Shown: positions 8,041 through 17,061 of the stretch, piece after piece
How positions within the stretch are numbered: the first letter of the stretch is position 1
Layout of the letters: every line of letters begins with the position of its first letter
NCBI GenBank assembly: GCA_963834515.1
Contig: CAWICB010000002.1
Span: forward strand, 806,001 to 870,000
DNA from: RYN-230 sp963834515
GTDB taxonomy: Bacteria > Actinomycetota > Actinomycetes > Streptosporangiales > Streptosporangiaceae
Direction: 5' to 3'
DNA: 64,000 nt
Made by a program: the position numbers and the translations under genes
The notes under the pieces: model-generated
Databases searched by the model: none
What the model was told of the DNA's origin: nothing
The model's input: only the letters and a program-made list of their open reading frames with translations

Positions 8041-9441
8041 ATGAGTGCCTCACCGGTGGCTTTCGGCGTGCCCAAGCCGTCAGCCGGCCGTAGCCGGAGG
8101 CGAAAGCCGGCCCGCGGCCCGGCCGCCCCGCGGCCGCATCCCGCCCTGGCCAGGGCCGCCCTGGTGACCGCCGGGCTGGGCCTGGGGGTCATCACCGCGC
8201 TCACGTTCACCGCCGAGTCGGCCAGCCAGCTGGCCGCGCCGGGCGGCCTGGCCACGTTCGCCGGCAGCCTGACCGGCATGGTCGGCACCTACCTGGCCCT
8301 GATCATGGTCCTGCTGGTCAGCCGGATCCCGGTCATCGAGCGGGTGGCCGGCCAGGACGGCCTGGTCCGGCTGCACCGCACGATCGCCCCGTGGCCGATC
8401 AGCCTGCTGGCCGCGCATGCCCTGCTGCTCACCGTGGGTTACGCCCAGGCCGCGCGGACCGGGGCGTGGCATGAGGTGGGCACCCTGATCAACTACCCGG
8501 ACGTGCTCCTCGCGACCGTGGCGCTCGGCATCATGGTGGCGATCGGGCTGATCTCGCTGCGCGCTGTCCGGCGGCGGCTGCCCCGGGACACCTGGTGGCT
8601 GATCCATCTGCTCATGTACCTGGCCCTGGCCCTCGCGTTCGCGCACGTGATCGTGCTCGGCCCGTCGTTCGTGGGGCACCCGCTGACCCGGCTCGTCTGG
8701 TCGGCCGTCTGGGCCGCCACCGCGGGCCTGGTGCTTTGCTACCGGGTCGGCCTGCCCATGCTGCGCACGGTGCGGCACCAGCTCACGGTGGTCGAGGTGC
8801 GGCCGGAAGGGCCCGGGGTGGTCTCGGTGATCTGCGCGGGGCGGCAGCTGGACAAGCTGGCCTGCTCCGGGGGGCAGTTCTTCTGCTGGCGGTTCCTGGC
8901 CCCGGGCATCTGGTGGCAGGCGCACCCGTTCTCGCTGTCCGCCCTGCCCCAGCCGCCCTACCTGCGGCTCACCGTGAAGGGCGTGGGCGGTTACACGCGC
9001 GCGCTGGCCCGGCTCCGCCCCGGCACCAAGGTGGCCATCGAGGGACCGTACGGGGCGTTCACTCGGTACGCGCAGCGGCGGCCCCGGGCGCTGCTGGTGG
9101 CGGCCGGGATCGGCGTCACCGCGCTCCGGTCGCTGCTGGAGGACCTGCCCCGCGGCTCCGCCCCGGTGGTGCTGCTCCGGGCCCGCCGCCCGGAGGATCT
9201 CGTGCTCAGCACGGAGGTCCGGGAGCTGGTCCGGGTCCGTGGCGGCACCTTGCACGAACTGACCGGCCCGAGGGACCGGGCCGCGATCGATGCCGTGTCG
9301 CTGCCCCGGCTGGTCCGGGACCTGGACCAGCGCGATGTCTACGTGTGCGGCCCGGAAGGCTTTGTGGCCGGCATCACCGCGCTGGCCAGGCAGCTGGGCG
9401 TCCCGGACGATGCCATCCACCACGAGGCATTCGCGCTGTGA
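8041..9441 (+). CDS. Ferric-reductase-like heme membrane protein with FAD/NAD(P)H domain
   Basis: About 466 residues from ATG 8041; a TTG at 8032 is possible. After a basic leader come six hydrophobic helices with two bis-histidine pairs: His-x13-His (RLHR...AAH) and His-x12-His (LIH...FAH), the pattern that holds two b hemes in ferric reductase/NOX-like proteins. The C-terminal half is a ferredoxin-reductase domain: FAD-binding HPFSLS, nucleotide-binding VAAGIGVTALRSLL and terminal VYVCGPEGF. It should move electrons from cytosolic NAD(P)H across the membrane. The next genes encode an FMN-binding protein and its flavinyltransferase, so the acceptor is probably the flavoprotein. Confidence 0.92.
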   Translation: MSASPVAFGVPKPSAGRSRRRKPARGPAAPRPHPALARAALVTAGLGLGVITALTFTAESASQLAAPGGLATFAGSLTGMVGTYLALIMVLLVSRIPVIERVAGQDGLVRLHRTIAPWPISLLAAHALLLTVGYAQAARTGAWHEVGTLINYPDVLLATVALGIMVAIGLISLRAVRRRLPRDTWWLIHLLMYLALALAFAHVIVLGPSFVGHPLTRLVWSAVWAATAGLVLCYRVGLPMLRTVRHQLTVVEVRPEGPGVVSVICAGRQLDKLACSGGQFFCWRFLAPGIWWQAHPFSLSALPQPPYLRLTVKGVGGYTRALARLRPGTKVAIEGPYGAFTRYAQRRPRALLVAAGIGVTALRSLLEDLPRGSAPVVLLRARRPEDLVLSTEVRELVRVRGGTLHELTGPRDRAAIDAVSLPRLVRDLDQRDVYVCGPEGFVAGITALARQLGVPDDAIHHEAFAL

Positions 9442-9460
9442 GCCGGACGGGGGACCGGAC

Positions 9461-9937
9461 ATGAGGAGTGCCCCGTGGCTGGTGCTCGGCGGCGCCGTGG
9501 CCGGGTTCCTGGGCGTCCTCGGGCTGCACCGGCCGGCCGGGCCTAGTGTGCTGCCGCGCGCCGCGCCCCAGCCCACCGCGCCCAGGGCCGGGGCCAGCAC
9601 GGGCCCGGCGGCCAGCCACCCGGCCACGCCCGGGCCCACTGCCGCCGCGGGCCGCGCCGCAGCCCCAGTCACCGGCCCGGTCGTGCCGTACGGCTACGGC
9701 GAGCTCGATACCCGGATCACGATCAGCGGCGGGCGGATCACCGCGGTGACGGTGCCGGTGCTCAAAACGGCCGAGCAGTTCTCCCAGCAGCTGGCCACCC
9801 AGGCCATCCCGGTGCTGCGCAACGAGGTGCTGACCGCGCAGTCCGCGCACATCCAGGCGGTGTCCGGGGCCACTTACACCAGCGAGGCGTATGCGCGGTC
9901 GGTGCAGGCCGCGCTGGACAAGGCGCACTTCAGGTGA
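9461..9937 (+). CDS. Exported FMN-binding domain protein (ApbE substrate)
   Basis: 158 residues; ATG 9461 lies 19 nt after the reductase gene. It has an N-terminal signal/anchor helix (residues 4-22), a flexible Ala/Pro/Thr-rich linker (to about residue 72) and an FMN-binding domain of the NqrC/RnfG type. The flavinylation motif SGATYT is present near the C-terminus; the Thr of SGAT is the residue to which ApbE attaches FMN through a phosphoester. No twin-arginine or lipobox is visible. It likely receives electrons from the heme reductase on the outer face of the membrane. Its 3' end overlaps the apbE start by 4 nt (GTGA). Confidence 0.92.
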   Translation: MRSAPWLVLGGAVAGFLGVLGLHRPAGPSVLPRAAPQPTAPRAGASTGPAASHPATPGPTAAAGRAAAPVTGPVVPYGYGELDTRITISGGRITAVTVPVLKTAEQFSQQLATQAIPVLRNEVLTAQSAHIQAVSGATYTSEAYARSVQAALDKAHFR

Positions 9938-10722
9938 GCCAGCACGGGCTGGTCAGCCATGCCGAGCCGGTGATGGGCACGGTGGTCTCGTTCGCGCTGC
10001 GCCCCGGGGACCGGCCCGGCCCGGACGTGCAGGCCGCGTTGCGGGCCGCCTGCGCGGTGCTGCACGACGCCGACCGGGTGTTCAGCACCTGGGACCCGGG
10101 CAGCCCGCTGAGCCGGCTGCGCCGGGGCGGGCCAGGCACCGCGCAGCCCCCGGCCATGGCCGAGGTGCAGGCCGCTTGCGAGCAGGCCCGGGACGTCTCC
10201 GGCGGCTGGTTCGACCCGTGGGCGCTGCCCGGCGGCTACGACCCCACCGGGCTGGTCAAGGGCTGGGCCGTGGCCAGGGCGCTGCGCACGCTTGACCAGG
10301 CAGGCATCCCCGCGGCGCTGGTCAACGGCGGCGGGGACCTGGTGGCGTTCGGCAGGCCAGGCCCAGGCCGGTGCTGGCGGGCCGGTATCCGGCATCCGTG
10401 GCGGGCTACCGGCCTGGCCGCGGTCATCGAGGTGCACGGCGCGGTGGCCACCTCAGCCGGCTACGAACGTGGCGCGCACCTGGTCAACCCGCGGACCGGC
10501 CAGCCGGGCGGCCAGGCCGCCTCGGCCACCGTGACCGGGCCGAGCCTGGCCCTGGCGGACGCGCTGGCCACCGGCCTGGCTGTGGGCGGGGACGCGGCCC
10601 TGGCGGTGATCAGCGGGCTGCCTGGCTACCACGCGTACCTGATCCGGCCGGACGGCACCGAAGCGTGCACCCCGGGGATGGCGTTCGCCGCGGCTGGAGC
10701 AGGCCCAGCCGACCCGGAATGA
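9934..10722 (+). CDS. apbE: FAD:protein FMN transferase
   Basis: 262 residues, GTG start overlapping the FMN-binding gene. ApbE landmarks are all present: EPVMGTVVSF near the N-terminus, GYDPTGLVKGWAV (FAD/substrate region), LVNGGGD, and HLVNPRTGQP followed by the metal-site segment LALADALATGL. It transfers FMN from FAD to the Thr of the SGAT motif. I see no signal peptide, so the modification may happen before export of the partner. Third gene of the reductase / FMN-protein / apbE cassette. Confidence 0.94.
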   Translation: MSQHGLVSHAEPVMGTVVSFALRPGDRPGPDVQAALRAACAVLHDADRVFSTWDPGSPLSRLRRGGPGTAQPPAMAEVQAACEQARDVSGGWFDPWALPGGYDPTGLVKGWAVARALRTLDQAGIPAALVNGGGDLVAFGRPGPGRCWRAGIRHPWRATGLAAVIEVHGAVATSAGYERGAHLVNPRTGQPGGQAASATVTGPSLALADALATGLAVGGDAALAVISGLPGYHAYLIRPDGTEACTPGMAFAAAGAGPADPE

Positions 10723-10803
10723 CGGCGGACGGCATATGGTTGTCAGTAGAGACCAGCCAGCGCCGCGGACGCGGCGGCAGTCCAACGCGGGAGTAAATCA
10801 CTT

Positions 10804-11163
10804 ATGACTGTCCAGCACGAGGGTACGAGCCAGACCACGTCGGGCATCATCCTGACCGACACTGCGGCGACCAAGGTTGGCGGTCTTCTGGCCCAGGAAG
10901 GCCGTGATGACCTGCGGCTGCGCATCGCGGTCCAGCCGGGAGGCTGCTCCGGGCTCCGCTACCAGCTGTACTTCGACGAGCGGGAGCTGGACGGCGACAT
11001 CGACGCCGAGTTCTCCGGTGTGCACGTGGTCACCGACAAGATGAGCGCGCCGTACCTGATGGGCGCGACCATCGACTTCGTGGACACGATCGAGAAGCAG
11101 GGCTTCACGATCGACAACCCGAACGCCACCGGCTCCTGCGCCTGCGGCGACTCGTTCCACTGA
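10804..11163 (+). CDS. erpA: A-type iron-sulfur cluster insertion protein
   Basis: 119 residues of the HesB/IscA/ErpA family. The three cluster cysteines are Cys48 (GGCSG) and Cys112/Cys114 (SCACGDSF). GGGAG precedes the ATG. In actinobacteria this gene stands near ctaC/qcr and is annotated erpA; it delivers [4Fe-4S]/[2Fe-2S] clusters to apoproteins, and the Rieske protein QcrA encoded 13 kb away is a plausible client. It is followed by the AdoK-like kinase in the same direction. Confidence 0.94.
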   Translation: MTVQHEGTSQTTSGIILTDTAATKVGGLLAQEGRDDLRLRIAVQPGGCSGLRYQLYFDERELDGDIDAEFSGVHVVTDKMSAPYLMGATIDFVDTIEKQGFTIDNPNATGSCACGDSFH

Positions 11164-11224
11164 TCGGCTTGCTCAGCCGGCTGGGCCGCCGCGGCGTGAT
11201 TTCCCGCCCGGCGGCCCGATGGTC

Positions 11225-11230
11225 TAGAGT
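11225..11230 (+). promoter_or_regulatory. Putative -10 element of the AdoK-like gene (leaderless)
   Basis: TAGAGT ends 6 nt before the GTG start, and no ribosome site lies between. This matches an actinobacterial leaderless promoter, in which transcription starts at or next to the start codon. Confidence 0.5.
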
Positions 11231-11236
11231 GCCGCA

Positions 11237-12211
11237 GTGCGCATAGCCATCACCGGGTCCATCGCGACCGACCACCTGATGACGTTTCCCGGCCGGTTCG
11301 TGGACCAGTTCATCCCGGAGAAGATGGACCGGGTTTCGCTGTCCTTCCTGGTCGACGGCCTGGAGATCCGGCGTGGCGGGGTCGCCGCTAACATCGCGTT
11401 CGGGCTCGGGGTGCTCGGCCTCAGCCCGCTGCTGATCGGCGCGGTGGGCCGGGATTTCGAGCCCTACCGCTGCTGGCTGACCGAGCACGGGGTGGACTGC
11501 TCCGGGGTCCGCGAGTCGGTGGTCCGGCATACCGCCCGGTTTGTCTGCACCACTGACGCGGACGGGAACCAGATCGCCTCGTTCTACCCGGGCGCGATGA
11601 GCGAGGACGCCGACATCGTGCTGGCCCCGGTGGTCGGCCGGGCCGGAGGAGCCGACCTGGTGCTGATCGGGGCCAGCGACCCGGGCGCCATGCTGCTGCA
11701 CACCCAGGAGTGCAAGGACCTGGGCATCCCGTTCGCCGCTGACCTGTCCCAGCAACTGCCCCGGCTCGCCGAGCCGGATGTCTGCGCGCTGGTGGACGGG
11801 GCCGCCTACCTGTTCTGCAACGAGTACGAGGAAGCGCTGATCGAGCGCAAGAGCGGCTGGACGGCCAGCCAGATCCTGGACCGGGTCGGGGTGCGGGTGA
11901 CCACCCTCGGCCCGAACGGGGCCAGGATCGAGCGGGCCGGCGCGCAGCCGGTGCTGGTCGGCCCGGTCCCGGAGTTCAGCAAGGTAGACCCGACCGGCAC
12001 CGGGGACGCGTTCCGCTCCGGGTTCCTGGCCGCGGTGGCCTGGGGCCTGCCCCTGGAGCGGGCCGCCCAGCTGGGCAACATGCTGGCCGTGCACGTGCTG
12101 GAGACCGTGGGCACCCAGGAGTACGAGCTGAAGCCCGGCCCGCTGGCCGAGCGGCTCGGCGCGGTATACGGCCCGGCCGCGGCGGCCGACGTGAGCGCCT
12201 GCTACAGCTGA
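11237..12211 (+). CDS. adoK: PfkB-family kinase, probable adenosine kinase
   Basis: 324 residues with GTG start. It opens RIAITGSIATDHLMTFPGRF, has the GG-x-AAN motif (RRGGVAANIA) and ends with the catalytic signature DPTGTGDAFRSGF. Overall sequence and position beside erpA and the cta genes match mycobacterial AdoK (Rv2202c), which phosphorylates adenosine to AMP, unlike eukaryotic-type adenosine kinases. Sugar-kinase activity cannot be excluded from sequence alone. Confidence 0.82.
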   Translation: MRIAITGSIATDHLMTFPGRFVDQFIPEKMDRVSLSFLVDGLEIRRGGVAANIAFGLGVLGLSPLLIGAVGRDFEPYRCWLTEHGVDCSGVRESVVRHTARFVCTTDADGNQIASFYPGAMSEDADIVLAPVVGRAGGADLVLIGASDPGAMLLHTQECKDLGIPFAADLSQQLPRLAEPDVCALVDGAAYLFCNEYEEALIERKSGWTASQILDRVGVRVTTLGPNGARIERAGAQPVLVGPVPEFSKVDPTGTGDAFRSGFLAAVAWGLPLERAAQLGNMLAVHVLETVGTQEYELKPGPLAERLGAVYGPAAAADVSACYS

Positions 12212-12268
12212 GCTTCCCTGACCCTTGGCTGCCTAACGCCCCGGCGTGCGGCTGACCCCCGGCACGCC

Positions 12269-12302
12269 GGAGGGGACGGCCCTGGTATGGGCCGCCCCCT
12301 CC
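12269..12302. terminator. Strong hairpin between convergent adoK-like and S53 genes
   Basis: GGAGGGG-A-CGGCCC pairs with GGGCCG-C-CCCCTCC around a TGGTAT loop (13 pairs, one mismatch). It lies in the 107-bp gap between convergent stop codons, so probably ends transcription from both sides. Confidence 0.75.
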
Positions 12303-12318
12303 AGTGCTGGTGCGCTGG

Positions 12319-14364
12319 CTACCCGAGCGCCCCTACATCCCGGATGTAGCTGGCGGGCGAGCCGACCCCGGTCGAGTCGTCGTAGCCGGTGACCGCGGGC
12401 AGCGCGTCCGCGCCCTCGCCGTCGATACCCAGGGTCCGCAGGTAGGTGACCAGCGGGCCCTGCTTGGTGGACGGGTTGGTGTAGTTGTTCCGGATCTGGG
12501 CCAGGTAACCGGGGCCCAGCGGGTGGTCGGTCACGTCGTGGAACGCCGCCGTGGCCGAGCCGTACGCGTTGTGCTGATCCAGGAAGTAGATCAGCGGGTT
12601 GGCGAAGCCGAGCGGTGCGGTCGTGCCGCTGGCCACGTCGTAGGCCTGCTGGGCGTCCGCCTCGATGCCGGCGAACGTCGGGCAGGCCACGCTGGTGCCG
12701 CCGATCCGGCTGAGCGAAAACGCGTACGTCTTCCCGTTCGGCTGCAGCGTCGTCTGGCCGACCAGGATGCCGGTGCTCGGGTCAGCGAGCGCAGACACGT
12801 CCGGCACCACCCGCATCGGGCTGCTCAGGCTGGGCGTGCTGCTGCCCGGCGGTGTCTCAGCCAATGCGGTCGGCACCACCCCCATCTGGTAGGAGGGCTG
12901 GGGGTAGAGCGTGCTCACGCCGCCGCCGCTGGACCCGTCGTAGTACGTCGGGTACTTACCAGGCAGCTTGTTGGCCCATTTCCTGCCGTTCTTGGCCAGC
13001 GGATCGAGCAGGGTGCCCCAGGAGGTCTCCCACTTGTAGTTGTCCGACTTGCCGATGGCCAGGCTGGTGCCGCCCACCGACGTGACGTACGGGCTGGACG
13101 TCGGGTAGTCGACCTGGTCGTACGGTGACCCGGAGTCCTCGCCGGGACCCTCGTAGCCGCTGTCACCGGACGAGAAGAAGAACCCGATGCCCTCGACCGC
13201 ACCCAGCTCGAACGTGTAGTCGAACGCGTAGGCCAGCGTCTCGTCCGAGGCTGGCTCGCCCCAGGAGTTGCTCACGATGCTGGCGAGGTCGCTGGTCACG
13301 ATCGCGCCGTCCGCGGCCAGCAGGTCGGGGTCCTCGCAGCTGCCCGCGGCGACGTAGCGGACCCGGGCGCCCGGGGCCATGTCGTGCACCGACTCCACGT
13401 CGAGGGCCTCCTCGCCGTACCAGCCCTGCGCGTCACACGCGTTCGCCCCGGCCAGCGTGTACGGCTGCACCTGGTACTGCTGGTACTGGCCCTTGGCGAA
13501 CTTGGGCATGCCGGTGACCTTGGCGAACTTGTTGGCGTCCGCGTGCATGGTCGGGGACGCGTAAGCATCCACAATGGCCACCGTCTGCCCCTGGCCGGAC
13601 ATCCGCGACGCGGTGATGCCGTAGGCGCCCCGGACCTGCTTCGGCGTGTAGCCGCACACGTTCCAGGACTGGTGCGAGCCGTACGCCTTGGGCTTGCTGG
13701 TGGCGATCTTCTGGCCGTAGTAGGACGAGCACGGGCCGGCCACCCAGTAGTTCGGCCCCGGCGGCGGCAGGTCGGGCTTGATCTGGCTCTTCGCGGTGTC
13801 CAGGCCGGCCACCGCGAGAACCGAGCTGGCCACCGGCGCGGGTGCGGTGGCCGCCGACTCGGGGGCCCGCGCGACCTGCCCGCCGGGCGCCCGGTAGGTA
13901 CCGAAACTGACCCCGAACGCCTTGCTCGCGGCGGCCAGCGAACCGCGCACCGCGATGTAGGCGCCCGCCGGATGCGCGGCGCTGACCTGCGTCACGCTCA
14001 GGCCGGACGAGGTGAGCCAGGACTTCACCGACGAGATCTCGGCCGCGGACGGCGCGAATTCCCTGGTCACCTCAGCAGCAGTGAGGAAGTGACGGTACTG
14101 CGAGCTCCTCGGATCGGAGACTGCGGCGACGTCGGCGGCCAGCTGAGCCGAGTTGCTGGGGGCCAGGTAAACCTTGGCGTTGACGGTTCCGCTGGCCCTG
14201 CTGCTGAGGCGTTTCGCGGCGACGGCCCACGCGGGGTGGGTGTCGGCGATCGCCCGTCTCGTGGTGCCCGCCTGCGCGGCGGTGGCGGTCGCGAGCGAGC
14301 CGAGCGTCAGTGCTCCGGCAGCGACCGCGGCACTGACCACACGCAAGCGTGTGACATGCGGCAT
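12319..14364 (-). CDS. Secreted S53-family (sedolisin/kumamolisin-type) acid protease
   Basis: 681 residues from ATG 14364 (GGAAGGA six nt upstream); in-frame starts upstream have no ribosome site. A Sec signal peptide (about residues 1-33, cleavage near AQA-GTT) is followed by a pro-domain of the pro-kumamolisin type to about residue 200 and then the catalytic domain. The Glu/Asp pair is in GEEALDVESVHDMAPGA, the oxyanion-region Asp counterpart lies near SNSWGEP, and the catalytic Ser is in GGTSVACPTFAG. The C-terminal calcium site is visible as FHDVT...GYDDSTGVGSP. Such pepstatin-insensitive proteases act at low pH outside the cell. Confidence 0.95.
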   Translation of the reverse strand: MPHVTRLRVVSAAVAAGALTLGSLATATAAQAGTTRRAIADTHPAWAVAAKRLSSRASGTVNAKVYLAPSNSAQLAADVAAVSDPRSSQYRHFLTAAEVTREFAPSAAEISSVKSWLTSSGLSVTQVSAAHPAGAYIAVRGSLAAASKAFGVSFGTYRAPGGQVARAPESAATAPAPVASSVLAVAGLDTAKSQIKPDLPPPGPNYWVAGPCSSYYGQKIATSKPKAYGSHQSWNVCGYTPKQVRGAYGITASRMSGQGQTVAIVDAYASPTMHADANKFAKVTGMPKFAKGQYQQYQVQPYTLAGANACDAQGWYGEEALDVESVHDMAPGARVRYVAAGSCEDPDLLAADGAIVTSDLASIVSNSWGEPASDETLAYAFDYTFELGAVEGIGFFFSSGDSGYEGPGEDSGSPYDQVDYPTSSPYVTSVGGTSLAIGKSDNYKWETSWGTLLDPLAKNGRKWANKLPGKYPTYYDGSSGGGVSTLYPQPSYQMGVVPTALAETPPGSSTPSLSSPMRVVPDVSALADPSTGILVGQTTLQPNGKTYAFSLSRIGGTSVACPTFAGIEADAQQAYDVASGTTAPLGFANPLIYFLDQHNAYGSATAAFHDVTDHPLGPGYLAQIRNNYTNPSTKQGPLVTYLRTLGIDGEGADALPAVTGYDDSTGVGSPASYIRDVGALG

Positions 14365-14523
14365 GCACATTCCTTCCGTTGGGGCTGACCATGGCGCCAT
14401 TGCCGTGTCCTGGGTGGCAGGCCACAACCCGTAAAGGCTGTAGCTGGCCAACCATCCCGCGCAAGGACTTACGGGGATAAAACGCAGTTCTGTTACCTGG
14501 GATGCCTCCTGGTGAGAAGCCCG

Positions 14524-15438
14524 TTACTCTGCGGCACCCCCGGGGCCGGCCGCCGGCACCTGGACCAGCAGCGCGGCTGGGCGCACCTCGACGATGAGCG
14601 CCCGGCCCGGCGCGATCACCTCACCATCCACCTCGCGGGGCAGGTCAGCGTGGGTCTCGATGTCGACCCGCCGGGCCCGGTACCGTTCCAGCCGGCGGTC
14701 GTCGTGCCGGCTGCCGGTCAGCACGCGGTGCGCCACCAGGCCCCAGCCGAGCGGGCCTACCGGGGCCAGGATGCCCACGTCGAGCACGCCGTCGTCGAGC
14801 CGCGCGTCGGGCAGCAGGGCGAAGCCGCCGGGCAGCAGGCCGGCGTTGCCCACGGCCACCGACCGGGCCAGGCGCAGCAGCGGCGGCCCGCCGTCTAGCC
14901 GCACGCTGAACTCGTGCCGCCGCCCGGGCAGCCGGGCCGCGCCGGCCGCCGCGTAGCCCAGCCAGCCGAACCGTTCCTTGAGCAGCCGCGGCGTGGCCGC
15001 GACCACCGCGGCGTCCAGCCCGATGCCGGCCATGGCCGCGTACGGCATGCCGTCCGCCTCGGCCAGGTCGATCCGCCGCGGCCGGCCGCCGAACGCCACC
15101 GCCAGCACGGCGTCCAGCCGCCGCGGCAGGCCCAGCGCCCGGGCGGCCAGGTTGGCCGTGCCCAGCGGCACGATGGCCAGCGGCACGCCGCCGCCCGCCA
15201 GCGCGTGCGCGCAGCTGCGGACCGTGCCGTCGCCGCCTGCCGCCACGACCAGCCCAGCGCCCGCGGCCACCGCGGCCCGGGCCACCCCGAGGCCCTGGTC
15301 GTCCCGGGTGGTCTCGAAGAACTCGGCGGCCAGGCCGCTGGCCCGCGCGGCCTGGCCGCACCGCCGCCGGAACCCGGCCGCGTCACGGACCCGCATCCGG
15401 TTGAGGATGATCGCGGCGGATGGCATGGCGAGGCACAC
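14524..15438 (-). CDS. Diacylglycerol-kinase-family lipid kinase
   Basis: 304 residues from GTG 15438; ATG 15426 is an equally plausible start. The nucleotide-binding motif GGDGTV and downstream PLGTANLAAR identify the DAGK/YegS catalytic domain, and the C-terminal half matches the lipid-kinase beta-sandwich domain. Known relatives phosphorylate diacylglycerol or long-chain bases, or make phosphatidylinositol mannoside precursors; the substrate is not known here. It starts only 14 bp from the divergent CtaG-like gene. Confidence 0.9.
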   Translation of the reverse strand: MCLAMPSAAIILNRMRVRDAAGFRRRCGQAARASGLAAEFFETTRDDQGLGVARAAVAAGAGLVVAAGGDGTVRSCAHALAGGGVPLAIVPLGTANLAARALGLPRRLDAVLAVAFGGRPRRIDLAEADGMPYAAMAGIGLDAAVVAATPRLLKERFGWLGYAAAGAARLPGRRHEFSVRLDGGPPLLRLARSVAVGNAGLLPGGFALLPDARLDDGVLDVGILAPVGPLGWGLVAHRVLTGSRHDDRRLERYRARRVDIETHADLPREVDGEVIAPGRALIVEVRPAALLVQVPAAGPGGAAE

Positions 15439-15452
15439 GATAGCGTGATGGT

Positions 15453-16496
15453 GTGGCGGCCATTCTTTCCCTCGCGGCCGGCCAGGCGGCCGGCTACCAG
15501 GGCCCGCCGGAACTCACCGCGGCCCGGGTCTTCACCTCGTGGACGCTCGACCTGCCCGTGCTGCTGGCCGTGCTGCTGGCCGGCGGCCTGTACCTGGCCG
15601 GGGTACGCCGGCTGCGCCGGGCCGGGCAGCCGTGGCCGGCCGCCCGGCGGTGGTGCTTCTACCTGGGCGGGCTCGGCACGCTGGTCATCACGACCATGTC
15701 GTTCCTCGGCGTGTACGGCAGCGTGCTGTTCTACATCCGCTCGGTGCAGACCATCCTGCTGCTGCTGGTGGCACCGCTGTTCCTCGCGCTCGGCCGGCCG
15801 CTGACCCTGGCCATCGCGACGCTGCCCCGGCTCGGCCCGCGGCTGGACGCGGCGGTGCGCAGCCGGGCCGCGCGGCTGCTCACGTTCCCGGCCATCACCA
15901 CCCTGGTGCTGGTGCTGGTGCCGTTCGTGCTGTACTTCTCCCCGTGGTACGCGGCCAGCCTGCAGCATGACGTGGTCCGCCAGGTCACCTACCTGGCCCT
16001 GCTGGCCCCGGGGTTCGTGTTCTTCTGGACGTTCCTCCGGGTCGACCCGGTGCCCAAGCAGTACCCCTACCTGGTTGGCCTGTGGGTCAGCGCGGGCGAG
16101 GTGGTCGGCGATGCCGTCCTCGGCCTGGCCGTGCTGTCCAGCCAGGCCCTGCTGGCCGGGGCCTACTACCACGCGCTGGGCCGCCCCTGGGGGCCCAGCC
16201 TGCGCAGCGACCAGATCATCGGCGGCGGAGTGCTCTGGGTGCTCGGCGACATCGTCGGGCTGCCGTTCCTGGCCGCCCAGTTCGTCCAGATGATCCGGGA
16301 GGACAAGACCGAGGCGGCGGCCGTGGACGCCGCGCTCGATGCGGCCGAGGCCGAGGCCGAGGCCGCCCGGGCGGCACCCCAGCCGGGCGGGTCCGGGGAG
16401 ACCCGGGACACGAGCGGGGACGCGAGCGTGGACCAGCCCTGGTGGGAACGCGATCCGAGGTTCGCCGACCGGTTCCGGTCGGCCAACGACTCCTGA
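15453..16496 (+). CDS. CtaG-like cytochrome c oxidase assembly protein
   Basis: 347 residues with GTG start, seven or so transmembrane helices to about residue 285, and a charged Ala/Glu-rich cytosolic tail ending in Trp and Asp-rich sequence. The helix pattern and the motifs YGSVLFYIRSVQTILLLLVAP and YFSPWYAASLQHD match the CtaG_caa3 family (Pfam PF09678), linked to copper delivery to cytochrome oxidase. ctaC starts 560 bp downstream, which supports an oxidase-biogenesis role. Confidence 0.88.
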   Translation: MAAILSLAAGQAAGYQGPPELTAARVFTSWTLDLPVLLAVLLAGGLYLAGVRRLRRAGQPWPAARRWCFYLGGLGTLVITTMSFLGVYGSVLFYIRSVQTILLLLVAPLFLALGRPLTLAIATLPRLGPRLDAAVRSRAARLLTFPAITTLVLVLVPFVLYFSPWYAASLQHDVVRQVTYLALLAPGFVFFWTFLRVDPVPKQYPYLVGLWVSAGEVVGDAVLGLAVLSSQALLAGAYYHALGRPWGPSLRSDQIIGGGVLWVLGDIVGLPFLAAQFVQMIREDKTEAAAVDAALDAAEAEAEAARAAPQPGGSGETRDTSGDASVDQPWWERDPRFADRFRSANDS

Positions 16497-16501
16497 CGCC
16501 G

Positions 16502-16750
16502 TCAGTACGTGCGCTTGACCAGGAACGCCCAGCCGTGGGGCAGGGCGGTCTCCACCACGAACTCCTGGGACTTCATCATGCACCACGCCGGGATGTCGGT
16601 CTGGGCGGCGGGATCGTCGGCCAGCACGGCCACCGTGGCCCCGATCGGCACCTCCCTGATCCGCTCGGCCAGCATGATGATCGGGATCGGGCACTTCCGG
16701 CCGAGCGCGTCGATGGTCAGCATCGGTGCCGGGCGCGTCGGGGGGGTCAT
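16502..16750 (-). CDS. TusA/SirA-family sulfur carrier protein
   Basis: 82 residues. The family hallmark CPxP is present (Cys20 in RKCPIPI), in the usual beta-alpha-beta-alpha-beta length. AGAGG precedes ATG 16750. Two further features near the C-terminal half are a CMM segment and a HGW motif. TusA-like proteins relay persulfide sulfur. It ends 5 bp from the convergent CtaG-like gene and starts about 310 bp from ctaC, on the opposite strand. Confidence 0.88.
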   Translation of the reverse strand: MTPPTRPAPMLTIDALGRKCPIPIIMLAERIREVPIGATVAVLADDPAAQTDIPAWCMMKSQEFVVETALPHGWAFLVKRTY

Positions 16751-17061
16751 CCGGTTGCCTCTCTACGCCGCTCAGGCCGGGTGCCGGGGGGAGTGCCGAT
16801 CGTCACGCTTTCCACTAACAGAGCGACAATACTCCGCAGCGGACCCGTCTTCTGCTCAGCCCTCCGCATGCATGGTGCCACGCAGAAGCGATACCCGCAC
16901 GTCGCTGTCTGTAAGCGCAGCGATGCAGGACACGCTGGGCCGCCAATCGGGGTCCCCCGCGAGGGCCGGGGACAGTGCACGATACTGTTTGCACGACAGC
17001 CTGTAGGACGAGCCATGAGCTGCGCGCGCAGCCGGGTGTCATTCCGCTGGGAAGGCAACCT

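Noticed and set aside
9374..9928. Minus-strand frame opposite the FMN-binding gene
   Set aside because: The plus-strand product carries the SGAT motif and signal segment; the opposite frame is compositionally biased shadow.
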